Source of the DNA: Azospirillum melinis
GTDB taxonomy: Bacteria; Pseudomonadota; Alphaproteobacteria; Azospirillales; Azospirillaceae
Assembly: GCF_013340935.1 (NCBI RefSeq)
Contig: NZ_WHOS01000042.1
Coordinates: 1 to 62,851 of the forward strand
Direction: 5' to 3'
DNA: 62,851 nucleotides
Part shown: positions 16,937 through 24,935 of the stretch, one piece after another
How the letters are laid out: the number at the start of each line of letters is the position of its first letter
Position numbering within the stretch: the first letter of the stretch is position 1
Notes under the pieces: generated by a model
Databases searched by the model: none
Seen by the model: only the letters and a program-made list of their open reading frames with translations
Told to the model about the DNA's origin: nothing
Made by a program: the position numbers and the translations under genes

Positions 16937-17878
16937 ATGACGGACAAGGACGGAGCGTCCGGACACGGACCGAGCCTGAAGACGCGCCTGTATGCGTGGT
17001 GGGAAGGCTATGATTTGTCCGGCATGAAGGCGAAGAAAGGCGATGAGCCGGCGCCCGAACCGGAACAGCCGCAGCCTGCCGCTCCCGGTCCGGGCATGAA
17101 CCGCTGGGGCAAGCCGCTGTGGACAGCCACCCGCATCGAGGTGGCCGAGAAGATGTGGGGCGAGGGCTTCAACACCCCTGGCGGCGCCGACCATATCCCC
17201 TATCTGGTCAAGCCGCTGGGCCTGAACCCGGCGATGAGCGTGCTGGACCTCGCGGCCGGGCTGGGCGGCACCAGCCGCACCATGGCCGGCAAATACGGCT
17301 GCTGGGTCACCGGGCTGGAAGCGTCGGAGCTGCTGGCCAAGGAGGGCATGGTCCGCTCCTTCAAGCTTGGCCTGGAGAAGAAGGCGCCCGTCGAGACCTT
17401 CAATCCCGAGCATTTCGGCTATCCCAAGCGCGTCGACGCCATCGTCTACAAGGAAGGCCTGTTCTTCGTCCGCGATAAGGAGCAGATGTTCGACGGGATG
17501 GAGCTGGCGCTGAAGCCGCGCGGCCATCTGCTGATCACCGATTACATCGCCGAAGCGGATGTAATGGGGGTAAAGGCGGTGCAGGGCTGGTGCGACAAGG
17601 AGCCGCTGACCCCGAACCTCTGGCCCAAGGACCGCATGGCCAATGCGTTCGCCCAGCGCAACCTCGACCTGCGCATCGCCGAGGACATCACCGACACCCA
17701 CCGCGGACTGATCCTGTCCGCCATCCAGGGTCTGGTCGAGCATCTGGAGAAATTCCAACTCGACACCCCGACCAAGCTGGCGGTGATGGAGGAGGTCGAG
17801 CTGTGGGCCCGCCGCGTCGCCGCCATCGAGGCCGGCGTGCGGGTTTACCGCTTCTATGCGATCAAGCCGGCGGAATAG
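16937..17878 (+). CDS. Class I SAM-dependent methyltransferase
   Basis: 313 residues from ATG 16937; the frame stays open upstream to 16850 and the ribosome-binding site is weak, so the start is provisional. The N-terminal 60 residues are a linker with a Pro/Glu-rich stretch. Motif I is VLDLAAGLGG (103-112), followed by a Rossmann-type methyltransferase domain (VTGLEAS, VDAIVYKEGLFFV, LKPRGHLLITDY). The pattern resembles small-molecule or lipid methyltransferases near the UbiE/phosphoethanolamine group, but the substrate is unknown. No cognate pathway gene lies beside it. Confidence 0.82.
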   Translation: MTDKDGASGHGPSLKTRLYAWWEGYDLSGMKAKKGDEPAPEPEQPQPAAPGPGMNRWGKPLWTATRIEVAEKMWGEGFNTPGGADHIPYLVKPLGLNPAMSVLDLAAGLGGTSRTMAGKYGCWVTGLEASELLAKEGMVRSFKLGLEKKAPVETFNPEHFGYPKRVDAIVYKEGLFFVRDKEQMFDGMELALKPRGHLLITDYIAEADVMGVKAVQGWCDKEPLTPNLWPKDRMANAFAQRNLDLRIAEDITDTHRGLILSAIQGLVEHLEKFQLDTPTKLAVMEEVELWARRVAAIEAGVRVYRFYAIKPAE

Positions 17879-17952
17879 GGCCGGCGGAGTAGGGAGCGCA
17901 TGCCTCTCTGCCGTGCCTCCCAAAAAACTTTTGCGCGATTGCATTTTTTCAC

Positions 17953-17981
17953 TTGAGCGCGACCGCGGCTCTGGGTACATA
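17953..17981 (+). promoter_or_regulatory. Promoter of the tRNA-Leu/tRNA-Ala unit
   Basis: TTGAGC (17953-17958) and TACATA (17976-17981) are separated by exactly 17 bp, 33 bp before the tRNA-Leu. Confidence 0.65.
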
Positions 17982-18013
17982 GAGCGCCCCGCGTGACCCC
18001 AAGAAACGCGGAC

Positions 18014-18100
18014 GCGCTTGTGGCGGAATTGGTAGACGCGCTAGGTTCAGGTCCTAGTGGCTGAAAGGCCGTGGGGGTTCGAGTCCCTCCAAGCGCACCA
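18014..18100 (+). tRNA. tRNA-Leu(CAG)
   Basis: 87 nt with acceptor GCGCTTG/CAAGCGC and encoded CCA. The anticodon stem CTAGG/CCTAG with loop TTCAGGT gives CAG. A long variable arm marks a class II tRNA. A 9-bp hairpin (18096-18118) overlaps the 3' end and runs into the spacer before tRNA-Ala, perhaps guiding processing of a common precursor. Confidence 0.96.
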
Positions 18101-18138
18101 ACACTCCAAGTGTTGGTGAAGAGTAAGAGAAGCATAGT

Positions 18139-18214
<76 letters not shown>

Positions 18215-18496
18215 TTCTCTGACGCCTGCCGGGGCGGAAAATTTCCCGGCCATTCCCTGACCTTCCGAATTCACCCCGATCCCCGCTGAACTCGCCGGGA
18301 TCTTTATCGGTACAGCCACTGTGGCCTTTCCGCATCAGGAAGGCGCAGACAGGGTGTTACCACCTTGGGGCGCATGGCCGAACGGGTGCCGCGCACGGAT
18401 AATCGCGCCTGTCGAACCGCAAACTCTCTTCTGCACGCTTCGACGCAAACACGCACCCACATCGCACGCCATTCCGATTTTTCCGGAGCGCCCGCC

Positions 18497-18877
18497 ATGT
18501 CCACACGGATGGAACACGGGTTGAGGACGCTTGTCCTCGCCCTTTACGATGAAGCTGCATTGACGGCGGCTGCCAAGGGCCTGACCGGGCTGTTGGCCGA
18601 ACGGGCGGCCTTGAGCGAGGCCGCCAGCCTCGTGTCCGTCCCGGCCCGCCGGACAGTGTCCGAGGAAGAGGTGTTGCGCATCGTGTTGTCGGCCCGCCGG
18701 CTCCAACGCATGGGCGGCTCGCGCGACGACGGCCCGGTGCTGGTCCCCGGCCTGTCGGCGGTTCCGCCGTTGCCGCCGCTGCATCAGTCGGTTGCTGCGA
18801 TGAAGCCGCGTCGCGGCCGTCTGGCCCTGTGGGCGATGCGCTCGCTGGCACGGCATCCGTCGGCGCCGCTGATCTGA
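18497..18877 (+). CDS. Hypothetical protein
   Basis: 126 residues from ATG 18497 with a CGGAGCG tract upstream. The protein is Ala/Leu/Arg-rich and helical, with a Pro-rich turn (VPPLPPL) near residue 95 and a basic C-terminus. No signal peptide, membrane segment or known domain is seen. G/C bias at third positions supports coding, but the case rests on that alone. A 282-bp stretch before it, back to the tRNA-Ala, holds only weak hairpins. Confidence 0.5.
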   Translation: MSTRMEHGLRTLVLALYDEAALTAAAKGLTGLLAERAALSEAASLVSVPARRTVSEEEVLRIVLSARRLQRMGGSRDDGPVLVPGLSAVPPLPPLHQSVAAMKPRRGRLALWAMRSLARHPSAPLI

Positions 18878-19295
18878 GGCGCGCCGGCTGACAGGCAGCG
18901 GTCCCTTGCCGGCGACTGGTCCCCGCCGGTGCGGGCCGCTGCTGCCTTTCGCCGCAACGGTCGGAGTTGCGCGGCAGGCGGCCCGGGATAGGGGCCGGGG
19001 CTGACCCTGTTCCATGCGGCCCCGGTGGGCGCAGTCGGGGGAGGGTTATTGCGGATGCGTGCTGGCGCGCTGCGGCGCGGCAGGCTACATACGCAAGGCT
19101 GCGCTTGCGTCGCAGCGATTGCGTCGCGAGCATCCGCGTCTGCGTCGGATTGGCCTCCCCCGGAGTTGACCGTTGACCAGTGGACAGTTGACCAGCCTGC
19201 CGCCCGTCACCTTTTCCCTGTGGCTTTTCATGCGCCGTGCCTCGGCCGCGCGCCGCCCGGCCTGCCGGCACTGACGGTCGGGGATCGGAACTGGC
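18878..19295. other. Intergenic region with GTTGACC repeats
   Basis: No convincing gene. GTTGACC occurs three times at 19165, 19172 and 19187, a spacing of 7 and 15 bp, about 100 bp before the next start codon. A GCG/TGCGTC-rich stretch precedes it (19080-19150). The repeats could be an operator. Confidence 0.4.
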
Positions 19296-20486
19296 ATGCG
19301 CAGGACGACGATGAAGCCGCGGGCCGACTGGCGACCGGGTCTCCGCAAATACCCCTATGGTGTGCGCGCCATGTCGGCCGGGGCCGGCTGGCGGGAAGAC
19401 ACCGTCTATGAGTTCACCGCCTCGCAGATCGACCTGATCGAAAGCGTGGCGGACGAGCTGCACAGCATGATCGCCGTCGCCGTGCGCCATGTGATGGAGC
19501 ACAAGCTGTTCGCCTCGCTCGGCATCCGCGGCGATCTGGCGCGCATGCTGGAGGCGTCCTGGGTCGATTACTGGGCCGGCGGGCGGCGCAATGAGCGGGC
19601 GGGTGGGCTGGCTGGCCGGTTGACTCTGGCCTATGACGGGCGCGACAGCGTCAAGCTGCTCGGGTGCAACTACGACACCACCGAAGGGCTGTTCGCCGCC
19701 TCGATGATCCAGCGCAACTGGCGCGAGGCGATGGCGCCGGACGCCAACCAGTTCAACGGCCTGCACGAGGCGCTGGTGGAACGCTGGGAGGAACTGGCGA
19801 CGGGTGTGCCCGGCCGCGGCCGCATGCATGCGACCTGCGCCACCCCCGACCCGGTGCGCGAGGGTGAACTGGTCTATCTCGCCGCCACCGCGGCGGAGGC
19901 CGGGATCGACACCCGCCTGCTGCCGCTCCATTCCATCGCCTGGGACGGCCGCCGCTTCCTCGACGACGAGGGACAGCCGATCTCCTGGCTGGCGAAGCTC
20001 TATCCGTGGGACGGGCTGGCCGACGACGGGTTCCTCCAGCGCCTGCGCAGCAGCGGCATGAGCGTGCTGTCGCCGCTGTGGTGCTGGCTGTGGTCGAACC
20101 ACGGCCTGCTGGCGGTGCTGTCCCACCTGTATCCGCGCCACCCGAACCTGTGCCGTGCGGCGCTGGATCCCAGCGGCGTGGCCGGGGCCGATATGGTGAC
20201 CACGCGCGCCCTGCATGGGCTGGACGGTGCACCGACCCGGATGCTGCGGCATGGAGAGGTTATTGCCGACGACGGGCCGGACATCGGCGAGGATGTCGCG
20301 GCCCATGGTGCCGTCTGGCTGGAAACCCCATCCTGCTTCAGCGAGGAGGACACCCGCGCCGTCCTGCACGCCTGGATCGTCGGCGACAAGTGCCTGGGCA
20401 TGGCGGTGCGGGAATCCACCGACCCGCGGCTGGCGGCCGGTGTCGGGCCGGACGCGGCAATGGTCCCGCACCTGTTCAGGGGCTGA
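19296..20486 (+). CDS. Glutathionylspermidine synthase-like ATP-grasp protein (YgiC/YjfC type)
   Basis: 396 residues. The family signature runs through the protein: YEFTASQIDLIESVADELHSM, then NYDTTEGLFAASMIQRNW, DQFNGLHEALVERWEEL-like blocks, LYPWDGLADDGF, PLWCWLWSNHGLLAVL and the C-terminal VGDKCLGMAVRES...MVPHLF. In YgiC-type proteins the ATP-grasp half carries a K-P-x-x-x-REG-N block; here that region reads TRALHGLDGAPTRML, so a catalytic loop seems changed. The enzyme class forms amide bonds between peptides and amines, but YgiC members have no proven glutathionylspermidine activity. The start could be ATG 19311 instead. Confidence 0.8.
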   Translation: MRRTTMKPRADWRPGLRKYPYGVRAMSAGAGWREDTVYEFTASQIDLIESVADELHSMIAVAVRHVMEHKLFASLGIRGDLARMLEASWVDYWAGGRRNERAGGLAGRLTLAYDGRDSVKLLGCNYDTTEGLFAASMIQRNWREAMAPDANQFNGLHEALVERWEELATGVPGRGRMHATCATPDPVREGELVYLAATAAEAGIDTRLLPLHSIAWDGRRFLDDEGQPISWLAKLYPWDGLADDGFLQRLRSSGMSVLSPLWCWLWSNHGLLAVLSHLYPRHPNLCRAALDPSGVAGADMVTTRALHGLDGAPTRMLRHGEVIADDGPDIGEDVAAHGAVWLETPSCFSEEDTRAVLHAWIVGDKCLGMAVRESTDPRLAAGVGPDAAMVPHLFRG

Positions 20487-20501
20487 TTACCCGACAACCT
20501 G

Positions 20502-20720
20502 TCAGGGCGCGAACGGGTTCTTCAATGCCGGGCCGAAGGTCGCCTTGCGGGCGGCGCGCCAGATGCTTTCGGCCGCCGCGTCGTTGCCGCGGTCGGCGAT
20601 GGCCATGCCGGCCACGCCGGGCTGATGGCTGAGCCAATCGCGCAGCAGGTTTTCGAACCGCGTGGTCTCGCGCGGATCGTCGCTGGCCATGGTGATCGAA
20701 ACGGTCAGTTCGGTGGTCAT
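20502..20720 (-). CDS. Small hypothetical protein
   Basis: 72 residues from ATG 20720, chosen because a strong AGGAGGG lies 8 bp upstream. It starts MTTELTVSITMASDDPRETTRFENLL and ends KNPFAP. It is soluble and mixed alpha/beta in look; no family is recognised. It converges on the ATP-grasp gene with only 15 bp between their stops, and lies downstream of phaR on the same strand but beyond the phaR terminator. Confidence 0.65.
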   Translation of the reverse strand: MTTELTVSITMASDDPRETTRFENLLRDWLSHQPGVAGMAIADRGNDAAAESIWRAARKATFGPALKNPFAP

Positions 20721-20850
20721 GGTCGGTTCCCTCCTGACGGTTGGACGGGCCGGTCGATCCAGCAAATCAGCCGGACCGGCGCCGTGGACGAGAAGGTGCC
20801 CCCTATGCACGGGGGCCAAGCCTGCGCGCCCGGTCCCGCATGCGCAATGA

Positions 20851-20875
20851 AAAAGGCGGGGTATGACCCCGCCTT
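20851..20875 (-). terminator. Terminator of phaR
   Basis: A minus-strand stem AAGGCGGGG/CCCCGCCTT with a short loop is followed by five T residues. It sits 50 bp beyond the phaR stop. Confidence 0.85.
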
Positions 20876-20927
20876 CCTCGCGTCCCGTCCATCGGGACCC
20901 GTTCTGCCGGACGGATCCGGCGGCCCG

Positions 20928-21578
20928 TCACTTCGTGTCCGACTTGCTGCCGGGAATGGCGATGCTGGCGATCTGCTTCTGCAATTCGTCGATCTGCTTC
21001 TGCAGTTCGTCGAAGGTGGCGCCGCCCGGATTGGCGGCGGGCGCGGCGTTGCCCCCCTGGCCGGGCTGGCCGGCCGGGCGCTGTGCGCCGGGCACCTCGT
21101 CCCCGGCGCCGGGGGCACCGAAGGGAGTGAACATGCGCATGGCGCGTTCGAACATCGCCATGTTCTGCTTGCTGACCTCGTCCAGCCGGCCGAACGGGAA
21201 CATGCCGCCCAGCGTATTCTGGAAATAGTCGCGCATCTGCTCCTGATTGCGCGAGAAGGCCTGCATCGAATATTCCAGATAGCGCGGCACCACGGACTGC
21301 ATGTTGTCGCCGTAGAAGCCGATCAGCTGGCGCAGGAAGCTGATGGGCAGCAGGTTCTGCCCCTTGCTTTCCTCTTCCACGATGATCTGGGTCAGGACGG
21401 ACCGGGTGATGTCCTCCCCGGTCTTCGCGTCATAGACCACGAAGTCCAGCCCGTCCTTCACCATCTGGCAGAGATGGTCGAGCGTGACGTAGCTGCTGGT
21501 GGCGGTATTGTAGAGCCGCCGGTTGGCGTACTTCTTGATCGTGATCGGAGCGGACTTCTGGTCTTCCTTGTCGGCCAT
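20928..21578 (-). CDS. phaR: Polyhydroxyalkanoate synthesis repressor PhaR
   Basis: 216 residues. The N-terminal PHB-accumulation regulatory DNA-binding domain is plain (ITIKKYANRRLYNTATSSYV), followed by the PHB_acc repeat (FLRQLIGFYGDNMQSVVPRYLEYSM) and a Gly/Pro-rich linker before a C-terminal coiled coil (FDELQKQIDELQKQIASI). In related bacteria PhaR binds both PHB granules and DNA, repressing phasin genes until granules form. ATG 21578 is chosen over a TTG five codons upstream. It diverges from the PhaE/PhaC-like pair across a 284-bp gap. Confidence 0.95.
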   Translation of the reverse strand: MADKEDQKSAPITIKKYANRRLYNTATSSYVTLDHLCQMVKDGLDFVVYDAKTGEDITRSVLTQIIVEEESKGQNLLPISFLRQLIGFYGDNMQSVVPRYLEYSMQAFSRNQEQMRDYFQNTLGGMFPFGRLDEVSKQNMAMFERAMRMFTPFGAPGAGDEVPGAQRPAGQPGQGGNAAPAANPGGATFDELQKQIDELQKQIASIAIPGSKSDTK

Positions 21579-21862
21579 CGCTGAGTCTTTCAAGAAGGGA
21601 CGCGTTCCAGGTCACGTTCCAGGTCATGGAGTTCCGGAACACACGTGACTGGCGGCGGAAATTGTTCCGTCATTAGGACTACTCGAAGGGATAGCAATTT
21701 GTCCAGCGTTGCGCCGCGGCATAGCGCCGCGGTTGCGCTCGGCCCGGCGGTGCGGATGGAGGATCGGTGCGCAACCGGCTGCCTCCCGCCGATACCCGAA
21801 AGGTCAGGTAAGGGGCCATGCCGGGCTGGTCAAGCCGGCCCGGCGGCCCCTATACTCCGGCC

Positions 21863-22486
21863 ATGGCCGACCCGTCGAATCCAGACCGCTCCTCCGATCC
21901 GTCCGCCGCCGACCCGCCTTCCTACGAAACGCTGGCGCGCCGCTACCTGGACCTGTGGCAGGACCAATGGACGGCCTGCGCCGCCGATCCGGAAATGGCC
22001 GACATGACGACCCGCATGTTCCAGATGATGGGGCAGGGGGCTGGACCGTTCGGCTTCGGTCAGGCGGGGTTCGGCGCGTTCGGTGGCGGTTCCATGCCCG
22101 GCACCGGCTGGGATCCCCAACCCTGGCCATTCCCGAACAGCGGCTCCACCCAACACGGACAGCCTTCCGATGAGCGAGCGTCTGGCGGACGACAGGCAGA
22201 CGGGCGAGGCTCCGCCCAATCCGGCAGCGGGACCGATGAAACGGCAGGGACCGCGCCCGCTGGCGCTCCATCTGACGGCGGCTCTGGCCAGCTTGCTCAG
22301 CTCCTCGGCCGCATTGCCGCACTTGAGGAGCGGCTCGCTTCCCTGGAACCCGGCCCTGCGGAGCCGGGCGGCGGCGCTACGGGAGGACATGGCGCGGGCG
22401 GACCGGATGCAGGGCACCCGAACGCAGGAAAGCCGAGCGCAGGAAAGGGCGCCAGGGCCCGGCGACCGTCTGGCCAGGGAGGTTGA
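21863..22486 (+). CDS. PhaE-like small subunit candidate
   Basis: 207 residues from ATG 21863. The N-terminal helix YETLARRYLDLWQDQWTACAADPEMADM resembles the start of PhaE, the partner of class III PHA synthases. A Gly/Phe-rich stretch follows, then a short coiled coil (QLAQLLGRIAALEERLASLE) and a Gly/Ala tail. Its 3' third overlaps the PhaC-like gene by about 250 bp in another frame. Both readings look protein-like there. Assignment to PhaE is tentative; it is much shorter than classical PhaE. Confidence 0.6.
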   Translation: MADPSNPDRSSDPSAADPPSYETLARRYLDLWQDQWTACAADPEMADMTTRMFQMMGQGAGPFGFGQAGFGAFGGGSMPGTGWDPQPWPFPNSGSTQHGQPSDERASGGRQADGRGSAQSGSGTDETAGTAPAGAPSDGGSGQLAQLLGRIAALEERLASLEPGPAEPGGGATGGHGAGGPDAGHPNAGKPSAGKGARARRPSGQGG

Positions 22487-23498
22487 CCGGGAGATCCGCC
22501 GCCGCATCGACGCCGTCCTGACCGGGGTCGAGCGCTACCGCAGCCACCCATACCGCCGCGACCTGCCCGATCCGCCGGTGGTCTGGACGGAAGGCGGATC
22601 GCGCCTGCTGGATTATGGCCGGAAACGGGGCGGCCGGCCGGTCCTGTTCGTGCCGTCGCTGGTCAACCGCGCCTATATCCTCGACCTGTCGCGCGACAAG
22701 AGCCTGATGCGCTGGCTGGCGGGGCATGGTTTCCGGCCGCTCCTGCTGGATTGGGGCAGGCCTGGGCCGCTGGAGCGGCGCTTCACCCTGACCGACTACA
22801 TCGCCGGACGGCTGGAACGCGCGCTGGACTTCGCCGTGGAGATGGCCGGCGCGCCGGTCCCGGTGGTCGGCTACTGCATGGGCGGGCTGCTGGCCGCGGC
22901 TCTGGCGCAGCGCCGGCCGCGCTCGCTCGCCGGGTTGGGGCTGATGGCGACGCCCTGGGACTTCCATGCGGAGGATGCGGCGACCGCCCGCCGGGTGGCG
23001 ACCTTCATCCAGCCCTGGGGACCAGTGCTGGACCGCTGGGGCGAACTGCCGACCGACGCCCTGCAGGCGCTGTTCGCCCAGCTCGACCCGCTGCTGGCGC
23101 TGAAGAAATTCTCCGGCTTCGCCCGCATGGCGCCCGGCTCCCGTGCCGCCACCGCCTTCGTCGCGCTGGAGGATTGGCTGAACGACGGGGTGCCGCTGGT
23201 GGCCGGGGTGGCGCGCGACGCGCTGGCCGGCTGGTACGGGCGCAACGACACGATGGCCGGGGCCTGGATGGTCGCCGGGCTGCCGGTCGATCCCGGCGCC
23301 ATCCGCGTGCCGACGCTCGCCCTCATTCCGGAACGCGACCGGATCGTTCCGCCGGCCTCGGCCCTGGCGCTGCCTACCGCGATCCCCGGCGCCAGAATCC
23401 TGCGCCCGCCGCTTGGCCATATCGGTATGGTGGTGAGTGCCGGTGCCGAAACCGGAGTGTGGAATCCTCTGGCCGAATGGCTTGCTGCGACAGGTTAG
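22236..23498 (+). CDS. PhaC-like alpha/beta hydrolase (class III PHA synthase-type)
   Basis: 420 residues from ATG 22236; ATG 22170 is possible. The core matches PHA synthases: RPVLFVPSLVNRAYILDL, LLLDWGRPG, the lipase-like box GYCMGG with Cys214 as nucleophile, the Asp of ALIPERDRIVPP and the His of PLGHIGMVVS. Cys in place of Ser in the box is the mark of PhaC, which polymerises 3-hydroxyacyl-CoA at the granule surface. The protein is shorter than class I PhaC and follows a PhaE-like gene, so a class III-like enzyme or a related accessory is likely. It lies just upstream of phaA-phaB. Confidence 0.8.
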   Translation: MKRQGPRPLALHLTAALASLLSSSAALPHLRSGSLPWNPALRSRAAALREDMARADRMQGTRTQESRAQERAPGPGDRLAREVDREIRRRIDAVLTGVERYRSHPYRRDLPDPPVVWTEGGSRLLDYGRKRGGRPVLFVPSLVNRAYILDLSRDKSLMRWLAGHGFRPLLLDWGRPGPLERRFTLTDYIAGRLERALDFAVEMAGAPVPVVGYCMGGLLAAALAQRRPRSLAGLGLMATPWDFHAEDAATARRVATFIQPWGPVLDRWGELPTDALQALFAQLDPLLALKKFSGFARMAPGSRAATAFVALEDWLNDGVPLVAGVARDALAGWYGRNDTMAGAWMVAGLPVDPGAIRVPTLALIPERDRIVPPASALALPTAIPGARILRPPLGHIGMVVSAGAETGVWNPLAEWLAATG

Positions 23499-23577
23499 CG
23501 CCGCGACCTTCGGCCAGCTTGCACCCGTCATATTGCCGGACTTAAGGTAAGAATCACTCCGAGCGTCCCACCAGCGC

Positions 23578-23605
23578 TATAATAAAACTGTCCTATTTCG
23601 AGGAG
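23578..23605 (+). promoter_or_regulatory. Candidate -10 element and ribosome-binding site of phaA
   Basis: A perfect TATAAT (23578-23583) lies 28 bp before the start codon and is followed by GAGGAG (23600-23605). No good -35 hexamer is seen at 16-18 bp, so an activator may be needed. This suggests phaA can be transcribed apart from the PhaC-like gene. Confidence 0.5.
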
Positions 23606-23611
23606 CGTTCA

Positions 23612-24787
23612 ATGACCGAGGTTGTCATCGCCGGTGCCGCCCGTACGCCCATCGGCAGCTTCAACGGCGCCCTCAGCGCCGTTCCCGCCCATGTTCTGGG
23701 CGAGGTCGCGATCCGCGAAGCGCTGGCCCGTGCTAAGACCGACGCGGCGGAAGTGAACGAGGTGATCTTTGGCCAGATCCTGACCGCTGGCCAGGGTCAG
23801 AACCCGGCCCGTCAGGCCGCCGTCAACGCCGGCATCCCGGTTGAGGCGACCGCCGTCGGCGTCAACCAGCTCTGCGGGTCCGGTCTGCGCACCGTGGCTC
23901 TCGGCTACCAGGCGATCAAGAACGGCGATGCCGATATCCTGGTCGTCGGCGGCCAGGAAAGCATGAGCATGGCCCCGCACGTCATGCACCTGCGCAACGG
24001 CACCAAGATGGGGTCTGCCGAACTGCTCGACACCATGCTGCGCGACGGCCTGACCGACGCCTTCCATGGTTATCACATGGGCACCACCGCGGAGAACGTC
24101 GCCCAGAAGTGGCAGCTGACCCGCCAGGAGCAGGACGCCTTCGCCGCCGCCAGCCAGCAGAAGGCCGAGGCCGCCCAGAAGGCCGGCCGCTTCAAGGACG
24201 AGATCGTCCCGGTCACCATCAAGGGCCGCAAGGGTGACGTCGTCGTCTCGGACGACGAGTACCCGAAGCATGGCACCACGGAGGAATCGCTGGCCAAGCT
24301 GCGCCCGGCCTTCTCGAAGGACGGCACGGTGACTGCCGGCAACGCATCGGGCATCAATGACGGCGCCGCCGCCCTAGTGCTGATGACGGCGGAGAACGCG
24401 GCCAAGCGCGGCGTCACCCCGCTGGCCCGCATCGTCTCCTGGGCGACCGCCGGCGTCGATCCGGCGATCATGGGCACCGGCCCGATCCCGGCCTCGCGCA
24501 AGGCGCTGGAAAAGGCCGGCTGGACCGTCGACGACCTCGACCTGATCGAGGCAAACGAGGCCTTCGCCGCCCAGGCGCTGGCCGTCAACAAGGACCTCGG
24601 CTGGGATACCGGCAAGGTCAACGTCAATGGCGGGGCCATCGCGCTCGGCCACCCGGTCGGCGCCTCCGGCGCCCGCGTGCTGACCACGCTGCTGTTCGAA
24701 ATGCAGAAGCGTGACGCGAAGAAGGGCCTCGCCACCCTGTGCATCGGTGGCGGCATGGGCATCGCTCTCTGCGTCCAGCGCGACTGA
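23612..24787 (+). CDS. phaA: Acetyl-CoA acetyltransferase (beta-ketothiolase)
   Basis: 391 residues. It condenses two acetyl-CoA to acetoacetyl-CoA, the first step of PHB synthesis. The active-site residues are all present: Cys88 in NQLCGSGL, His347 in LGHPVGASG and Cys377 in TLCIGGGMG. The thiolase N- and C-domains are complete and length is normal. A strong GAGGAG ribosome-binding site and high codon bias suggest high expression. phaB follows after 148 bp. Confidence 0.97.
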   Translation: MTEVVIAGAARTPIGSFNGALSAVPAHVLGEVAIREALARAKTDAAEVNEVIFGQILTAGQGQNPARQAAVNAGIPVEATAVGVNQLCGSGLRTVALGYQAIKNGDADILVVGGQESMSMAPHVMHLRNGTKMGSAELLDTMLRDGLTDAFHGYHMGTTAENVAQKWQLTRQEQDAFAAASQQKAEAAQKAGRFKDEIVPVTIKGRKGDVVVSDDEYPKHGTTEESLAKLRPAFSKDGTVTAGNASGINDGAAALVLMTAENAAKRGVTPLARIVSWATAGVDPAIMGTGPIPASRKALEKAGWTVDDLDLIEANEAFAAQALAVNKDLGWDTGKVNVNGGAIALGHPVGASGARVLTTLLFEMQKRDAKKGLATLCIGGGMGIALCVQRD

Positions 24788-24873
24788 GGACCGGAAGGGC
24801 CGCTTTCGCAAATGGAAGCGGCCCGCTTCGCTTGAAGGCTTGGGGCATCCGCCGGACCTGCGGAGGGAGTCCC

Positions 24874-24918
24874 ATGCCCAACAATAAAAAGTCAAAGAAA
24901 CCAACCAACCATCACTAA
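24874..24918 (+). CDS. Candidate 14-residue peptide between phaA and phaB
   Basis: ATG 24874 opens a 14-codon frame (MPNNKKSKKPTNHH) ending in TAA 17 bp before phaB. GGAGG lies 7 bp upstream, a better ribosome-binding site than many nearby genes have. The codons are A-rich (AAT, AAA, AAG) and unlike the surrounding G/C-rich genes. It could be a basic micropeptide or a leader frame that couples to or controls phaB. Evidence is the ribosome-binding site, composition and placement only. Confidence 0.4.
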   Translation: MPNNKKSKKPTNHH

Positions 24919-24935
24919 ATCTGGGGAGAAGAACT

